From the NCBI RefSeq assembly GCF_003236295.1, contig NZ_POTW01000057.1, positions 1 to 43,844 on the forward strand: a DNA stretch of 43,844 nucleotides. Direction: 5' to 3'. The position numbers and the translations under genes were made by a program. The DNA is from Jiangella anatolica (GTDB lineage Bacteria > Actinomycetota > Actinomycetes > Jiangellales > Jiangellaceae). Positions 13,817-22,254 of the stretch are shown piece after piece (within the stretch, counting starts at the first letter, position 1; every line of letters starts with the position of its first letter). Below the pieces are notes generated by a model. That model did no database searches, was not told the origin of the DNA, and saw only the letters and a program-made list of their open reading frames with translations.

Positions 13817-14641
13817 TCAGGACGCGCCGGCCACCGCGCCCAGGCCGACGACCAGGTAGGTCAGCCCGCCCAGCGTCACACCGACGGCGGCGAGCAGCGG
13901 CACCCCGCGGGCGATCCGGGCCAGCCGGTGCGACCGGTGCGCCGACTCGCCGAGCATCGTGCTGCCCTTGATCACCAGCAGGCCGACGGCGGTGAGCGTC
14001 CCGGCCAGCCCGATCGCGAAGCAGACCACCAGGATCAGCGCGTACGCCGTCCGGCCGGTGAGGATGCCGCTGACCAGGATCAGGAACGCCGACGGCGACG
14101 GCAGCAGGCCGCCGGACAGCCCGAGCGCGACCAGACCCCGTCGCGACCAGGGCGCCACCCCGGGCGGCGGCTCGTGCCCGTGACCATGGCCGTGACCGTG
14201 GCCATGTCCGTGACCATGGCCGTGCCCGTGACCACGTCCGGCGGCGGCCAGCTCGGGCGCCGACACCGACCGGACGCTGCGCACGTACCGTCGCAGCAGC
14301 CCCACCCCGACGGCGATGACGATCAGCGCGGAGATCACCTGCAGCCAGGACGTGAGCAGCTCGGTGTCGGTGCCGCCGGACGCCGTCAGCCCGACCCAGC
14401 CCAGCGCCAGCACGAGCACCGAGAACGTGTGCATGCCCGCGACGATCGCGCCCAGCACGAGCGCGTCGCGGTAGCGCGCGTGCGCGCCGATGAGGTAGGC
14501 GGCCGCGATGGTCTTGCCATGCCCGGGCGCGACGGCGTGCGCGCAGCCCACCACGACGGCCACGACCAGTCCGGCCCACCAGACGCCCGGGTTGTCGAAG
14601 AGCGCGATCAGCCGGTCGTCGAGTTCGTAGAGCCAGTTCAC
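13817..14641 (-). CDS. NicO/RcnA-type nickel-cobalt transporter with His-rich loop
   Basis: A 274-aa membrane protein of the NicO (RcnA/HupE-like) family. The signature HAVAPGHGKTIAAAYLIG is in the second hydrophobic segment, and about six helices are seen. Between helices, roughly residues 137-158, lies an uninterrupted His-Gly repeat of about eleven histidines, encoded by a 6-bp repeat at about 14174-14240; such loops bind Ni, Co or Zn. GTG at 14641 overlaps the TGA of the upstream secreted-protein gene (GTGA), so the two are coupled and probably form one system. Family members act in uptake or export; direction cannot be told here. Confidence 0.86.
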   Translation of the reverse strand: MNWLYELDDRLIALFDNPGVWWAGLVVAVVVGCAHAVAPGHGKTIAAAYLIGAHARYRDALVLGAIVAGMHTFSVLVLALGWVGLTASGGTDTELLTSWLQVISALIVIAVGVGLLRRYVRSVRSVSAPELAAAGRGHGHGHGHGHGHGHGHGHGHEPPPGVAPWSRRGLVALGLSGGLLPSPSAFLILVSGILTGRTAYALILVVCFAIGLAGTLTAVGLLVIKGSTMLGESAHRSHRLARIARGVPLLAAVGVTLGGLTYLVVGLGAVAGAS

Positions 14642-15324
14642 CGGGCGACCTCCGCGGTCTGCGGCGCGGCGGCGCGGCGCCACCAGAGCAGGGCGCCGGC
14701 GACGGCGGCGAGGACGAGGGCGCCGGCCGCGACCAGCGCCGTCCGTGCCGTTCCACTGCCGCCCGCCGCCTCGAACCGCCACTCCTGCGTCGCGGTGCTG
14801 CTGGTGAACAGCGCCGACGTGTCGCCGGACGTGACGACCGTGCGGTAGTTCTCGTTGATGTCGGTGAGCGTCGTGACCGTCAGCTCGACCGCGTCGACCG
14901 GCTGGGGGCAGCTGTAGACCATCTGGGCGCCGAGGGTCAGCAGGTCCTGCAGCTGAGTGACCTGCCCCTCGCACGGCCGCCCGTCCTGCTCGATGACGAA
15001 GTGCGACAGCAGGTAGCTGGGCAGGTTGTCCGAGCGGGCCAGCAGTTCGGCGCCGGTCAGCTGCTCGCCGGTGCCGCCGGTCTGGTCGGTCTGGCCGGTG
15101 AAGGCGCCGATGAACTCGCCCAGGTTGACCCAGTCGTCCTCCGCGGCGGTCCAGGTCACCGCCACCTCCGCCCCGTCGGCGTTCAGCCGCGCCGCCAGCG
15201 GCGGCCCGAACGGGTGCGCCCCCGCCGGCGGCGCCGCGACGACGGCGGCCCCCGCGGCGGCTCCGGCGGTGACGGCGGCGGTCGCGAGCGCGGCGACCAG
15301 CCGGCGGCGGTGGACGTGCGGCAC
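14638..15324 (-). CDS. Secreted membrane-anchored partner of the NicO transporter
   Basis: A 228-aa protein with a long signal peptide ending PAGA, so the mature chain would begin HPFGPP. A single predicted membrane span near the C-terminus (ALVAAGALVLAAVAGALLWW) is followed by RR. The mature part has two Cys (GRPCEG and VYSCPQ), likely a disulfide. Genes of this kind are regularly paired with NicO/HupE transporters in actinobacteria. A periplasmic metal-sensing or metal-delivery role is inferred; an N-terminal His next to a Pro is at least compatible with metal binding. GTG at 15324 is chosen because AGGAGG lies four bases upstream; ATGs at 15342 and 15408 are alternatives. A PHO-box-like repeat lies about 80 bp upstream. 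Confidence 0.7.
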   Translation of the reverse strand: MPHVHRRRLVAALATAAVTAGAAAGAAVVAAPPAGAHPFGPPLAARLNADGAEVAVTWTAAEDDWVNLGEFIGAFTGQTDQTGGTGEQLTGAELLARSDNLPSYLLSHFVIEQDGRPCEGQVTQLQDLLTLGAQMVYSCPQPVDAVELTVTTLTDINENYRTVVTSGDTSALFTSSTATQEWRFEAAGGSGTARTALVAAGALVLAAVAGALLWWRRAAAPQTAEVAR

Positions 15325-15405
15325 CGGCCCTCCTCGTGGCATGACAGGACTCCGGACAGCCAACAGGTGCCGGGCGCGCAGCATCCGCCTCCGGGCCGTC
15401 GTCCA

Positions 15406-15423
15406 CATGAACCCCGGATGAAC
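15406..15423 (-). promoter_or_regulatory. PHO-box-like direct repeat
   Basis: On the minus strand GTTCATC and GTTCATG are spaced exactly 11 bases apart (15423 to 15406). In Streptomyces PhoP binds direct repeats of GTTCACC with this spacing. It lies upstream of the NicO-partner operon. Only two units are seen, so this is a candidate. The rest of 15325-15534 also holds TCGTCGA repeats near 15500-15525 and no recognisable riboswitch. Confidence 0.45.
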
Positions 15424-15534
15424 TTCCCGTTCGCCCCGGCATGTCCGGTTCGCGGCCGGGCGAGCCTGGGCAGGAAGCCGGGCATCACCACTCGTTTCGT
15501 CGACAGAACTTCCGTCGATTCGTCGAACCGGGGC

Positions 15535-15942
15535 TCAGGGCTGGGCGGCCGCCGCGGCCAGCTGGGCGTCGCTGCGAAGGACGCAGAACTCGTTGCCCTC
15601 CGGGTCGGCCAGCGTGACCCAGCCGGTGCCTGGTCCGTACTTGCCGCGGTGGTCGGCGACCTCGGTGGCGCCGATGCCGCGCAGCCGCTCGATCTCCTCG
15701 TCCTGGGTGCGGTCGGTCGGCCGCAGGTCGAAGTGCAGCCGGTTCTTAGCAGTCTTGCCCTCCGGCACCTCGATGAACAGCACCCGGTGACTGCCGTCCG
15801 GCGCCTGGATCATGCACTCCTCGTGACCCGGCGCGTTCGGGTCGTCGGCGATGTCGACGTAGCCGAGGACCTGCTTCCACCACTCCGACAGCTCGTAGGC
15901 GTTGGCGCAGTCGATGCTCGTGTGCGAGATGCGGGAAGTCAT
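15535..15942 (-). CDS. VOC-superfamily (glyoxalase-like) protein
   Basis: A 135-aa single-domain protein of the vicinal-oxygen-chelate fold, actinobacterial glyoxalase-like type. Two beta-alpha-beta-beta-beta halves are visible: RISHTSIDCANAYELSEWWKQVLGY at the start and VTLADPEGNEFCVLR at the end. It could be an isomerase, dioxygenase, lyase or binding protein; no reaction can be assigned. ATG at 15942 lies five bases after the stop of the GH31 gene, so it is the last gene of the seven-gene sugar operon. Its tight placement is notable because VOC proteins are not standard members of CUT1 operons. Confidence 0.85.
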   Translation of the reverse strand: MTSRISHTSIDCANAYELSEWWKQVLGYVDIADDPNAPGHEECMIQAPDGSHRVLFIEVPEGKTAKNRLHFDLRPTDRTQDEEIERLRGIGATEVADHRGKYGPGTGWVTLADPEGNEFCVLRSDAQLAAAAAQP

Positions 15943-15947
15943 GGTGG

Positions 15948-18170
15948 TCAGCCTGGCAGGTCGGCGAACACCTCGCTCAACGTCGGCCAGGCCGACGCGC
16001 GGCAGTAGACCGGGACCTCGTCGATCGGCGCCGGCCGCGTCACCGTCCGCCCGCCCTCGACGGGAGCGCCGGTCCAGACGTCCACCCACGAGCCGGCCGG
16101 CAGGTAGACATCCCAGGTCGACGCGCCGGGGGACAGCACGGGCGCGACCAGCAGGTCGTCGCCCAGCAGGAACTGCCGGTCGGCGACCGACCAGGCAGCC
16201 GGGTCACCCGGGTGGTCGAAGAACAGGCCGCGCATCAGCGGCGCCCCGCCCGCCACCGCCGCGGCGGCCGACGACGACAGGTACTCGACCAGCCGCTCCC
16301 GCAGGTGCGCGAACCGGCGGAACACCGGCAGCACCCGCTCGTCGCCGGTCTGGTCGGCGACATTCCAGGGGGTGCGGTCGCGGGCCGGGGTCCGGTGGTG
16401 GTTGAACTCCGAGTGGTACTGCATGATCGGCATGAACGCCGACGCCGCCGCGGCGCGCAGGTACAGCTCGGCGTCCGGCACCTCGCCGGAGAAGCCGGCC
16501 AGGTCCCAGCCCCAGTAGACGATCCCGCACGCGCCCGCCGTCACACCCGCGACCACCGCCGAGCGGAAGCCCGACCACGTCGAGTCCTCGTCGCCGGCCC
16601 AGAACGCGCCGTGCGCCTGCGAGCCGGTGAACCCGGCTCGGCTGAACGTCACCGGCGCCTTGCCGGCCGAGCGCAGCAGGTCACCGTAGGCCCGCGCGTA
16701 CTCGACGGGGAACCGGTTGTTCCCGGCCAGCCCGCGCAGCACGCCACCACCGTGCACGAGGTCGCGTCCCCACGCGTGCTCGCCGCCGTCGGTCTTGAAC
16801 CCGTCGATCCCCAGCTCCTCGACGAGGTAGCGCCGCTTCGACGTCCACCACTCACGCGCCTTCTCCGACGACAGGTCCGGCATCAGCGCGAGCGGGAACC
16901 ACCAGCCGCGGTTGCGGTACGGACGCCCGTCGGCCTCCGTGACGACGTACCCGCCGGCCACCGCGGCGCGGACGTCGGCCGCCTGCTGGCCGCGCGGGTG
17001 CGGCCGCATCTTCAGCAGCGGGATCTGCCACAACAGGACGCGGACGTCCCGCGAGTGCAGCTCGTCCACCATCCCGCGCGGGTCGGGCCAGGCGCCGTCG
17101 GCGGGGAAGGCGAAGTCGGCCAGCCGGTGCGGCGCACCGTCCTCGTTGACCTCGTACCGAGCGTCGCGGAACGCCGTGAACGTCGACTCGTCGCTCCACG
17201 CCTCGATGACCAGCGCGCCGACGGGGATGTCGTGCTGACGGTGGGCGTCCAGCTCGGCCATCACCCGGGCCTGCGTGTTCCACTCGTTGCCGCTGGCCCA
17301 GAGCCGGAACACCCAGTCCGGCAGCGGCTCCGGCCGGCCCACCTCGGCGACGAACTGCTGAACCACCGACGCGGGCGTGCCGGTGTAGACGCCGACGGAG
17401 AGCGCGTCGTCGCTGTCCAGGTCGGCCTCGACGACCAGCCGGTCCGGCGTCGTCGCGCCGACGTCGTACCAGGTGCGCCGCGCGGTCCGGACGTGGAGTC
17501 CCCACGCACCGGAAGCGCCGATGACCAGCGCGAACGGCATCGGCAGATAGGTCCGCCCGTGCGCGCCCTGCGCCTTGTACTGCTCGAACACGACGGCGTC
17601 GAGGGTGCGGCCGCGCTGGTCGACGGCGTCGTACCGCTCGCCGAACCCGACCACGTGCTCGTCCGGCGCCAGCCGCAGCGCGAACCGGACCCGCCGCGGC
17701 CCCTCCGGGCCGGTGAGCCACTCGACGCTGCCCGGCACGAGCCGATCCCCGCCGACGTCCAGACGCCCGCCGGCGGACGACCACGCACCCGCGGTCACGG
17801 AGAACCAGCGCGTCCGCCGCACCGCGCCGGACGAGAGGGTCGCGACGAACCGGTACCGATACGTCGCCCCGGCGGCCAGCGGCGGCGTCGTGACCGACCA
17901 GAACGACCGGTCCGCCAGCGACCGCGCCTGAGCGGCGGCCAGATGCCCGCCGTCCCCGGCCACGTCGTCCGCCGACGAGGTCGACGGCGCCAGCAGCGGC
18001 CACGTCTCCACTCCGGCAGGCCCGGACCACTCGCACACGATCGACGTCACGGACGCCGACGCGCGCACCCGCAGCTCGCAGGTCTCGCCGTCGACCGGGA
18101 GTGGCGGCACCCGCTGGTCGCCGGTGACGGCGTACGGGTGCTCGGAGCCGAACGGACGGTGCCGGATCAT
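15948..18170 (-). CDS. Glycoside hydrolase family 31 (alpha-glucosidase/alpha-xylosidase type)
   Basis: A 740-aa cytoplasmic enzyme without a signal peptide that removes alpha-linked sugars from non-reducing ends with retention. An N-terminal beta-sandwich domain (about 1-300) precedes the TIM barrel. The nucleophile is Asp461 in GFKTDGGE and the acid/base Asp527 in FWAGDEDSTW, the usual GH31 spacing. A C-terminal beta domain follows (VAPVLSPGASTWDVYLP). The ATG overlaps the TGA of the GH15 gene. Together with the GH15 enzyme and the sugar ABC genes it should degrade an imported alpha-oligosaccharide. Whether it cuts glucosides, xylosides or galactosides cannot be settled, as GH31 has several activities. 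Confidence 0.9.
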   Translation of the reverse strand: MIRHRPFGSEHPYAVTGDQRVPPLPVDGETCELRVRASASVTSIVCEWSGPAGVETWPLLAPSTSSADDVAGDGGHLAAAQARSLADRSFWSVTTPPLAAGATYRYRFVATLSSGAVRRTRWFSVTAGAWSSAGGRLDVGGDRLVPGSVEWLTGPEGPRRVRFALRLAPDEHVVGFGERYDAVDQRGRTLDAVVFEQYKAQGAHGRTYLPMPFALVIGASGAWGLHVRTARRTWYDVGATTPDRLVVEADLDSDDALSVGVYTGTPASVVQQFVAEVGRPEPLPDWVFRLWASGNEWNTQARVMAELDAHRQHDIPVGALVIEAWSDESTFTAFRDARYEVNEDGAPHRLADFAFPADGAWPDPRGMVDELHSRDVRVLLWQIPLLKMRPHPRGQQAADVRAAVAGGYVVTEADGRPYRNRGWWFPLALMPDLSSEKAREWWTSKRRYLVEELGIDGFKTDGGEHAWGRDLVHGGGVLRGLAGNNRFPVEYARAYGDLLRSAGKAPVTFSRAGFTGSQAHGAFWAGDEDSTWSGFRSAVVAGVTAGACGIVYWGWDLAGFSGEVPDAELYLRAAAASAFMPIMQYHSEFNHHRTPARDRTPWNVADQTGDERVLPVFRRFAHLRERLVEYLSSSAAAAVAGGAPLMRGLFFDHPGDPAAWSVADRQFLLGDDLLVAPVLSPGASTWDVYLPAGSWVDVWTGAPVEGGRTVTRPAPIDEVPVYCRASAWPTLSEVFADLPG

Positions 18171-19279
18171 CGCGCCACTCCCACCAGGCCGAGCTCGGCC
18201 GCCAACGTCAGGTACATGCCGTGCGACCACAGCAGCGGCGTCGCGACCGCGCCCCAGCGGTCGATCCACTCCTGCTCGCGCTCCGGCGCCAGCAGGTGGT
18301 GCCCGACCTGTTCGGGCAGCTCACCGTCCGGTGTGGCCTGCGCCGCGATCCACCGCAGCGAGGCCCAGGCGTCCTCGACCCGGCCGGCCGCCGCGTGGTT
18401 CCAGCCGAGGAACGCCGTCAGCAGCGGCCACTGACCGCCGCCGTAGAACGTGTCGGCCGCGTACCGGTGCACGCCGCCGCCGACGCTCAGCGCGTCCTCG
18501 ACCGCGGCCACGGTCGCCCGGCCGAGGACACTGTCCACGGCGACCAGCCCGAACGGGACGACGCAGGCCAGCAGGCTCGCGTCGACGTCGGCCGCGCCGA
18601 GCCACTTGGTCAGGTGCCCGTCCGCGACGCCGGACGACAGCACCAGCGCGTCGATCTCCTCGGCCGACGCCGACGCCGCCTCGCGCTCGGCGGGCGAGAG
18701 GGCGCCCGCCAGCGCCGGATGCGACCCGGCCGCCGCCAGGCCGGCCCGGATCGCACCCAGAGTCGACACATGCCGGTGGTCAACGTGCTCCTCCCACCAG
18801 TCGTAGCAGGGCCGGGCCCAGAACGTCGTCAGGTACCGGACCGCCGTCGCCACCCCGGCGTCCACCCCGTCGACCGGGCCGTGCCGGTCGGCGTGCGCCG
18901 CCAGCGCCCACAGCCAGGTGCCGTAGCCGTCGAGCTGGAAGTCCCACCACGGATCGTTCCCGACGCCGCCGTCGATCGTGTACCGGGTCGGCAGCAGGTC
19001 CGCGACCGGGATGTGCTCCCCGGCGGCAGAACGCGCGACCAGCGCGTCGACCTGGTCGGTCCGCTTGGCCAGCACGTCGGCGCACCAGCGGTGGAACGCC
19101 GCCGGGCCGTCGGCGTCGCCGTAGCGGCTGGCGCCCTCGGCGATGAACGCGCCGTCGCGGAACCAGCTGTAGCCGCGGTACGCGCTGAACGTCGGGCTGG
19201 CCGGGTAGGCGCCGGAGGGCGCCTGATGGGTGGCGATGACGCGGTGGCTCGCCTCGGCGAGCGCGACCAGCTCGGTCAC
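18167..19279 (-). CDS. Glycoside hydrolase family 15-like (glucoamylase-type) enzyme
   Basis: A 370-aa cytoplasmic (alpha/alpha)6-barrel protein resembling the catalytic domain of bacterial GH15 glucoamylases, without their N-terminal beta-sandwich. The expected general acid is Glu163 in YDWWEEHVDHRHVSTLGAI and the base Glu323 in GELPEQV. The substrate-binding YRGYSWFRDGAFIAEG motif is near the N-terminus. It should release beta-glucose by inversion from alpha-1,4 or alpha-1,6 gluco-oligosaccharides. GTG at 19279 overlaps the stop of the solute-binding-protein gene (GTGA). Having two exo-acting enzymes with no signal peptide in one operon points to intracellular breakdown of a short imported oligosaccharide, such as an isomalto-oligosaccharide; this is inference. 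Confidence 0.86.
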   Translation of the reverse strand: MTELVALAEASHRVIATHQAPSGAYPASPTFSAYRGYSWFRDGAFIAEGASRYGDADGPAAFHRWCADVLAKRTDQVDALVARSAAGEHIPVADLLPTRYTIDGGVGNDPWWDFQLDGYGTWLWALAAHADRHGPVDGVDAGVATAVRYLTTFWARPCYDWWEEHVDHRHVSTLGAIRAGLAAAGSHPALAGALSPAEREAASASAEEIDALVLSSGVADGHLTKWLGAADVDASLLACVVPFGLVAVDSVLGRATVAAVEDALSVGGGVHRYAADTFYGGGQWPLLTAFLGWNHAAAGRVEDAWASLRWIAAQATPDGELPEQVGHHLLAPEREQEWIDRWGAVATPLLWSHGMYLTLAAELGLVGVAR

Positions 19280-20523
19280 AGCAGCTCGTCCACCCTTGCG
19301 GCGGCGTCGGCGATGGCCTGCTCGACGGTCTTGCGGCCGGCGGCGGCGTTGCCCAGCTCCTCGGTGACGGCGTCCTGCATCTCCTGCTGGCGGACGATCA
19401 CCGGCGGCAGCACGGTCTCCTCCAGCGCGTCGAACACCGCCTGCCGGTTCGCCGGCGGGGTCTGCTCCAGGTACGGCGCCAGCTTTGCCTCGTCGGCGAT
19501 CGGCGGCAGCTCCCAGCCCGCACTCAGCCGGGTGTCGACCGTCGTGTCGGACGAGGTCAGGAACTCCAGCCAGGCCTGCGTCTCCTCGGGGTGCTCGCTG
19601 TTCGCGCTCACGACGACGCCGTTGGTGAACATCGCGCTGGCCCGGTTCGCGTCGCCCGGCTCGACGACGACGTCCCACTCGAACGGGACGTCGGCCAGCG
19701 GGCCGAACATCCAGATGCCGCTGTGCCACATGGCCAGCTTGCCCTCGCGGAACAGCGTCGAGTCGAAGTCCGGCGTGCCGGCGCCCTCGGCCTCGGTCGG
19801 CATGACGGTGCCGGACTTGCCGGCCAGCCACGTCGCAGCGGCGACGCCCTCGGGGCTGTTGAACGCCGTCGCGCTGCCGTCCTCGGTGAGGAACTCCCCG
19901 CCGGCCTGGGCCAGCGCCTTGTAGAACTCGTGGAACGTCGCCGGCTGGTAGTCGCCCCAGACACCGGCCGCGGTGTCGGTCAGCGCCTCGGCGGCGGCCC
20001 GCTCGTCCTCCCACGTCCAGTCCGCCGTCGGCTCCGGCACGCCGGCCGCCGCGAACAGGTCCTTGTTGTAGAAGAGGACGACGTCGCTGAACGACTCCGG
20101 CAGGCCGAGCTGCGCGCCGTCGTGCTGGAACGCCTCCAGCAGCGACGGCGTGTAGGCGCCGCCGTCGACGTCGAGCTCCGCGAGCGCGCCACTGTCGGCG
20201 TAGGTCACGAAGTTCTCGTAGTTCAGCTCGAACGCGTCGGCCTCGGTGCCGCCGGCGACCGCCGTCTGCAGCTTGGTGAAGTAGTCGGCGTACGGGGTCG
20301 TCTCGACCTGCACGTCGATGTCGGGGTTCTCCTCCTCGAACGCGGCGACGATGGCCTCGAGGTTCTGCTCGTTGCCGCCGTTGGACGAGAACTCCATGTA
20401 GCGGACGACGGTCTGGCCGTCCTCGCCGCCGTCCTCGCGGGTCGCGGACCCCTGCGAGCAGGCCGACAGGGCCAGGAGCGCGGCCGCGGCGGCGACGGCG
20501 CCGAGCCGGATCGGGTGAGTCAT
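19276..20523 (-). CDS. Sugar ABC transporter solute-binding lipoprotein (CUT1)
   Basis: A 415-aa family 1 extracellular solute-binding protein. Signal peptide with lipobox LSAC, so Cys22 of the precursor should be lipidated and the protein tethered outside the membrane. FYNKDLFAAAGVPEPTADWTWEDE and FREGKLAMWHSGIW are typical of the maltose-type family. ATG at 20523 has a GGAG sequence upstream and lies 11 bases after the stop of the second permease. It captures the oligosaccharide for the two permeases. As in many actinobacterial CUT1 operons no ATPase is encoded, so a shared MsiK-like ATPase elsewhere is expected. Confidence 0.93.
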   Translation of the reverse strand: MTHPIRLGAVAAAAALLALSACSQGSATREDGGEDGQTVVRYMEFSSNGGNEQNLEAIVAAFEEENPDIDVQVETTPYADYFTKLQTAVAGGTEADAFELNYENFVTYADSGALAELDVDGGAYTPSLLEAFQHDGAQLGLPESFSDVVLFYNKDLFAAAGVPEPTADWTWEDERAAAEALTDTAAGVWGDYQPATFHEFYKALAQAGGEFLTEDGSATAFNSPEGVAAATWLAGKSGTVMPTEAEGAGTPDFDSTLFREGKLAMWHSGIWMFGPLADVPFEWDVVVEPGDANRASAMFTNGVVVSANSEHPEETQAWLEFLTSSDTTVDTRLSAGWELPPIADEAKLAPYLEQTPPANRQAVFDALEETVLPPVIVRQQEMQDAVTEELGNAAAGRKTVEQAIADAAARVDELL

Positions 20524-20534
20524 GGGAACTCCAT

Positions 20535-21335
20535 TCACTTGAGCCCGGAGCGGGCCACGCCTTGGATGACGTACTTCTGCGCCGCCAGGTAGAGCACGGC
20601 GATCGGGACGATGCTGATCACGGAGCCGGCCATCACCACGTCCCACTCGGTGGTGAACTGGCCGTGGAGGGTGGACAGACCGAGCGGCAGCGTCATCAGC
20701 TCCGGCGAGCGGATGACGACCAGCGGCCAGAGGAAGCTGTTCCAGCTGGACATGAACGCCAGGACGGCGAACGTGGCCAGCGCCGGGCGGATCAGCGGCC
20801 AGACGACGGAGACGAAGATGCGCAGGTGCCCGGCGCCGTCGATCGTCGCCGCCTCGTCCAGCTCGATCGGCACCTGCGCGACCGCCTGCCGGAGCAGGAA
20901 CACGCCGAACGCCGACGCGATCGACGGGGCCAGCAGCGCGGCGTACGTGTCGACGAGGTTCAGCTCGCGCATCTCGATGAACAGCGGGACGACGAGCACC
21001 TGCATCGGCACCATGAGGGTCGCGAGGTAGACGAGGAACAGCGCGTTGCGGCCGGGGAAGTTCAGCCGGGCGAACGCGTACGCGGCCATCGCGCTGGTGA
21101 CGAGCTGCAGCAACGTCGAGGCGACGGCGATCCAGAGGCTGTTGGCCAGGATCCGCCAGAACGGCATCGCGTCGAGCAGCGTGCGGTACGCGTCCAGGCC
21201 GGGGTCGTCGGGGACCAGGTCCGGTGTGCCCAGCCCCGCGCCCGGCGTGATCGACGTGATCAGCGTCCAGGCGAACGGGAACAGCATGACCAGCGCGCCG
21301 GCCGTCACGCCCAGGTAGAGGAGTGCTCTACGCAT
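20535..21335 (-). CDS. Sugar ABC permease, MalG type
   Basis: A 266-aa inner-membrane permease of the CUT1 carbohydrate ABC family with about six helices. The ATPase-contacting EAA loop is seen as DEAATIDGAGHLRIFVSVVWPLIRP near residue 160, and the N-terminus reads directly into the first helix (ALLYLGVTAGALVMLFPFAW). ATG at 21335 overlaps the end of the first permease gene by 8 bases. It pairs with the product of 21328-22254 to form the channel. Confidence 0.93.
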   Translation of the reverse strand: MRRALLYLGVTAGALVMLFPFAWTLITSITPGAGLGTPDLVPDDPGLDAYRTLLDAMPFWRILANSLWIAVASTLLQLVTSAMAAYAFARLNFPGRNALFLVYLATLMVPMQVLVVPLFIEMRELNLVDTYAALLAPSIASAFGVFLLRQAVAQVPIELDEAATIDGAGHLRIFVSVVWPLIRPALATFAVLAFMSSWNSFLWPLVVIRSPELMTLPLGLSTLHGQFTTEWDVVMAGSVISIVPIAVLYLAAQKYVIQGVARSGLK

Positions 21336-22254
21336 AGGTCACCCACCTGCGCTGGCCGCGGACCTGCACGATCGTCACGATCAGGACGACGACGAACAGC
21401 AGCCACGACAACGCCGACGCGTCGCCGGCCCGGCCGTAGCGGAACGTCAGGTCGTAGATCTGCTGGACGACGACCTCGGTCGAGCCGGCCGGCCCGCCGC
21501 CGGTCATCACGTACACCTGGTCGAACACCTGGAAGCCGTTGATCAGCGAGATCACCACCACGAAGAACGTCGACGGCGACAGCAGCGGCAGCGTCACGTA
21601 GCGGAAGCGCTGCCACGCGCTGGTCCCGTCGACCCGCGCCGCGTCGTACAGCTCACCCGGGATCGCCTGCAGCCCGGCCAGCAGGATGATCATGACGAAG
21701 CCGAGGTCCTTCCAGGCCGACGCGAGGATCACCGACGGCATCGCCCACGTGGGGTCGGTCCACCAGCCCGGGCCGTCGATGCCGACCAGTCCGAGCAGGT
21801 GGTTGACCAGGCCGTTCGCCGGGCTCAGCAGCCAGCGCCACAGCAGCGCGACGACGACCCAGCTCGTCACGACCGGCAGGAAGTAGGCCGCGCGGAACAC
21901 GTTGCGTCCCTTGAGCGCGGTGTTGAGGGCGAGCGCCGCGGCCAGCCCGAGCAGGTAGACCAGCGGCAGGTAGCCGGCGATGTAGCCGAGCGTGTGCCCG
22001 AACGCCGCCCACGTGCCGCCGTCGGTGAGCAGGTCGCGGAAGTTGTCCAGGCCGACGAACTCCATCGGCGTGATGAGGTTCCAGTCGTGCAGCGCGACCC
22101 ACAGCGAGCTGACCATCGGGACCAGCGTGAACAGCGTCAGCGGGACCAGGCTCGGCGCCAGGAACAGCGCGACGATGCCCGCGTAGCGCAGCCGGTTGCC
22201 GCCGTAGCGCAGCGTGTTGCGGTTGCGCCGCCGGCTCGGCGTCCCACGGTTCAT
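21328..22254 (-). CDS. Sugar ABC permease, MalF type
   Basis: A 308-aa CUT1 permease with about six helices and the EAA loop [23 protein letters not shown] around residue 210. A short, Arg/Asn-rich N-terminus ([17 protein letters not shown]) precedes the first helix. ATG at 22254 overlaps the TGA of the ROK regulator gene (ATGA). It forms the heterodimeric translocation pore with the next gene's product. Confidence 0.93.
   Translation of the reverse strand: MNRGTPSRRRNRNTLRYGGNRLRYAGIVALFLAPSLVPLTLFTLVPMVSSLWVALHDWNLITPMEFVGLDNFRDLLTDGGTWAAFGHTLGYIAGYLPLVYLLGLAAALALNTALKGRNVFRAAYFLPVVTSWVVVALLWRWLLSPANGLVNHLLGLVGIDGPGWWTDPTWAMPSVILASAWKDLGFVMIILLAGLQAIPGELYDAARVDGTSAWQRFRYVTLPLLSPSTFFVVVISLINGFQVFDQVYVMTGGGPAGSTEVVVQQIYDLTFRYGRAGDASALSWLLFVVVLIVTIVQVRGQRRWVTYA

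Noticed and set aside
14174-14240. Tandem DNA repeat as a mobile or regulatory element
   Set aside because: It is a 6-bp coding repeat for the His-Gly metal loop of the NicO transporter, in frame and expected for this family.
15325-15534. Cobalamin or nickel riboswitch before the NicO-type operon
   Set aside because: I looked for a B12-box-like segment and for paired conserved helices and found none; only a PHO-box-like repeat and short TCGTCGA repeats are present.
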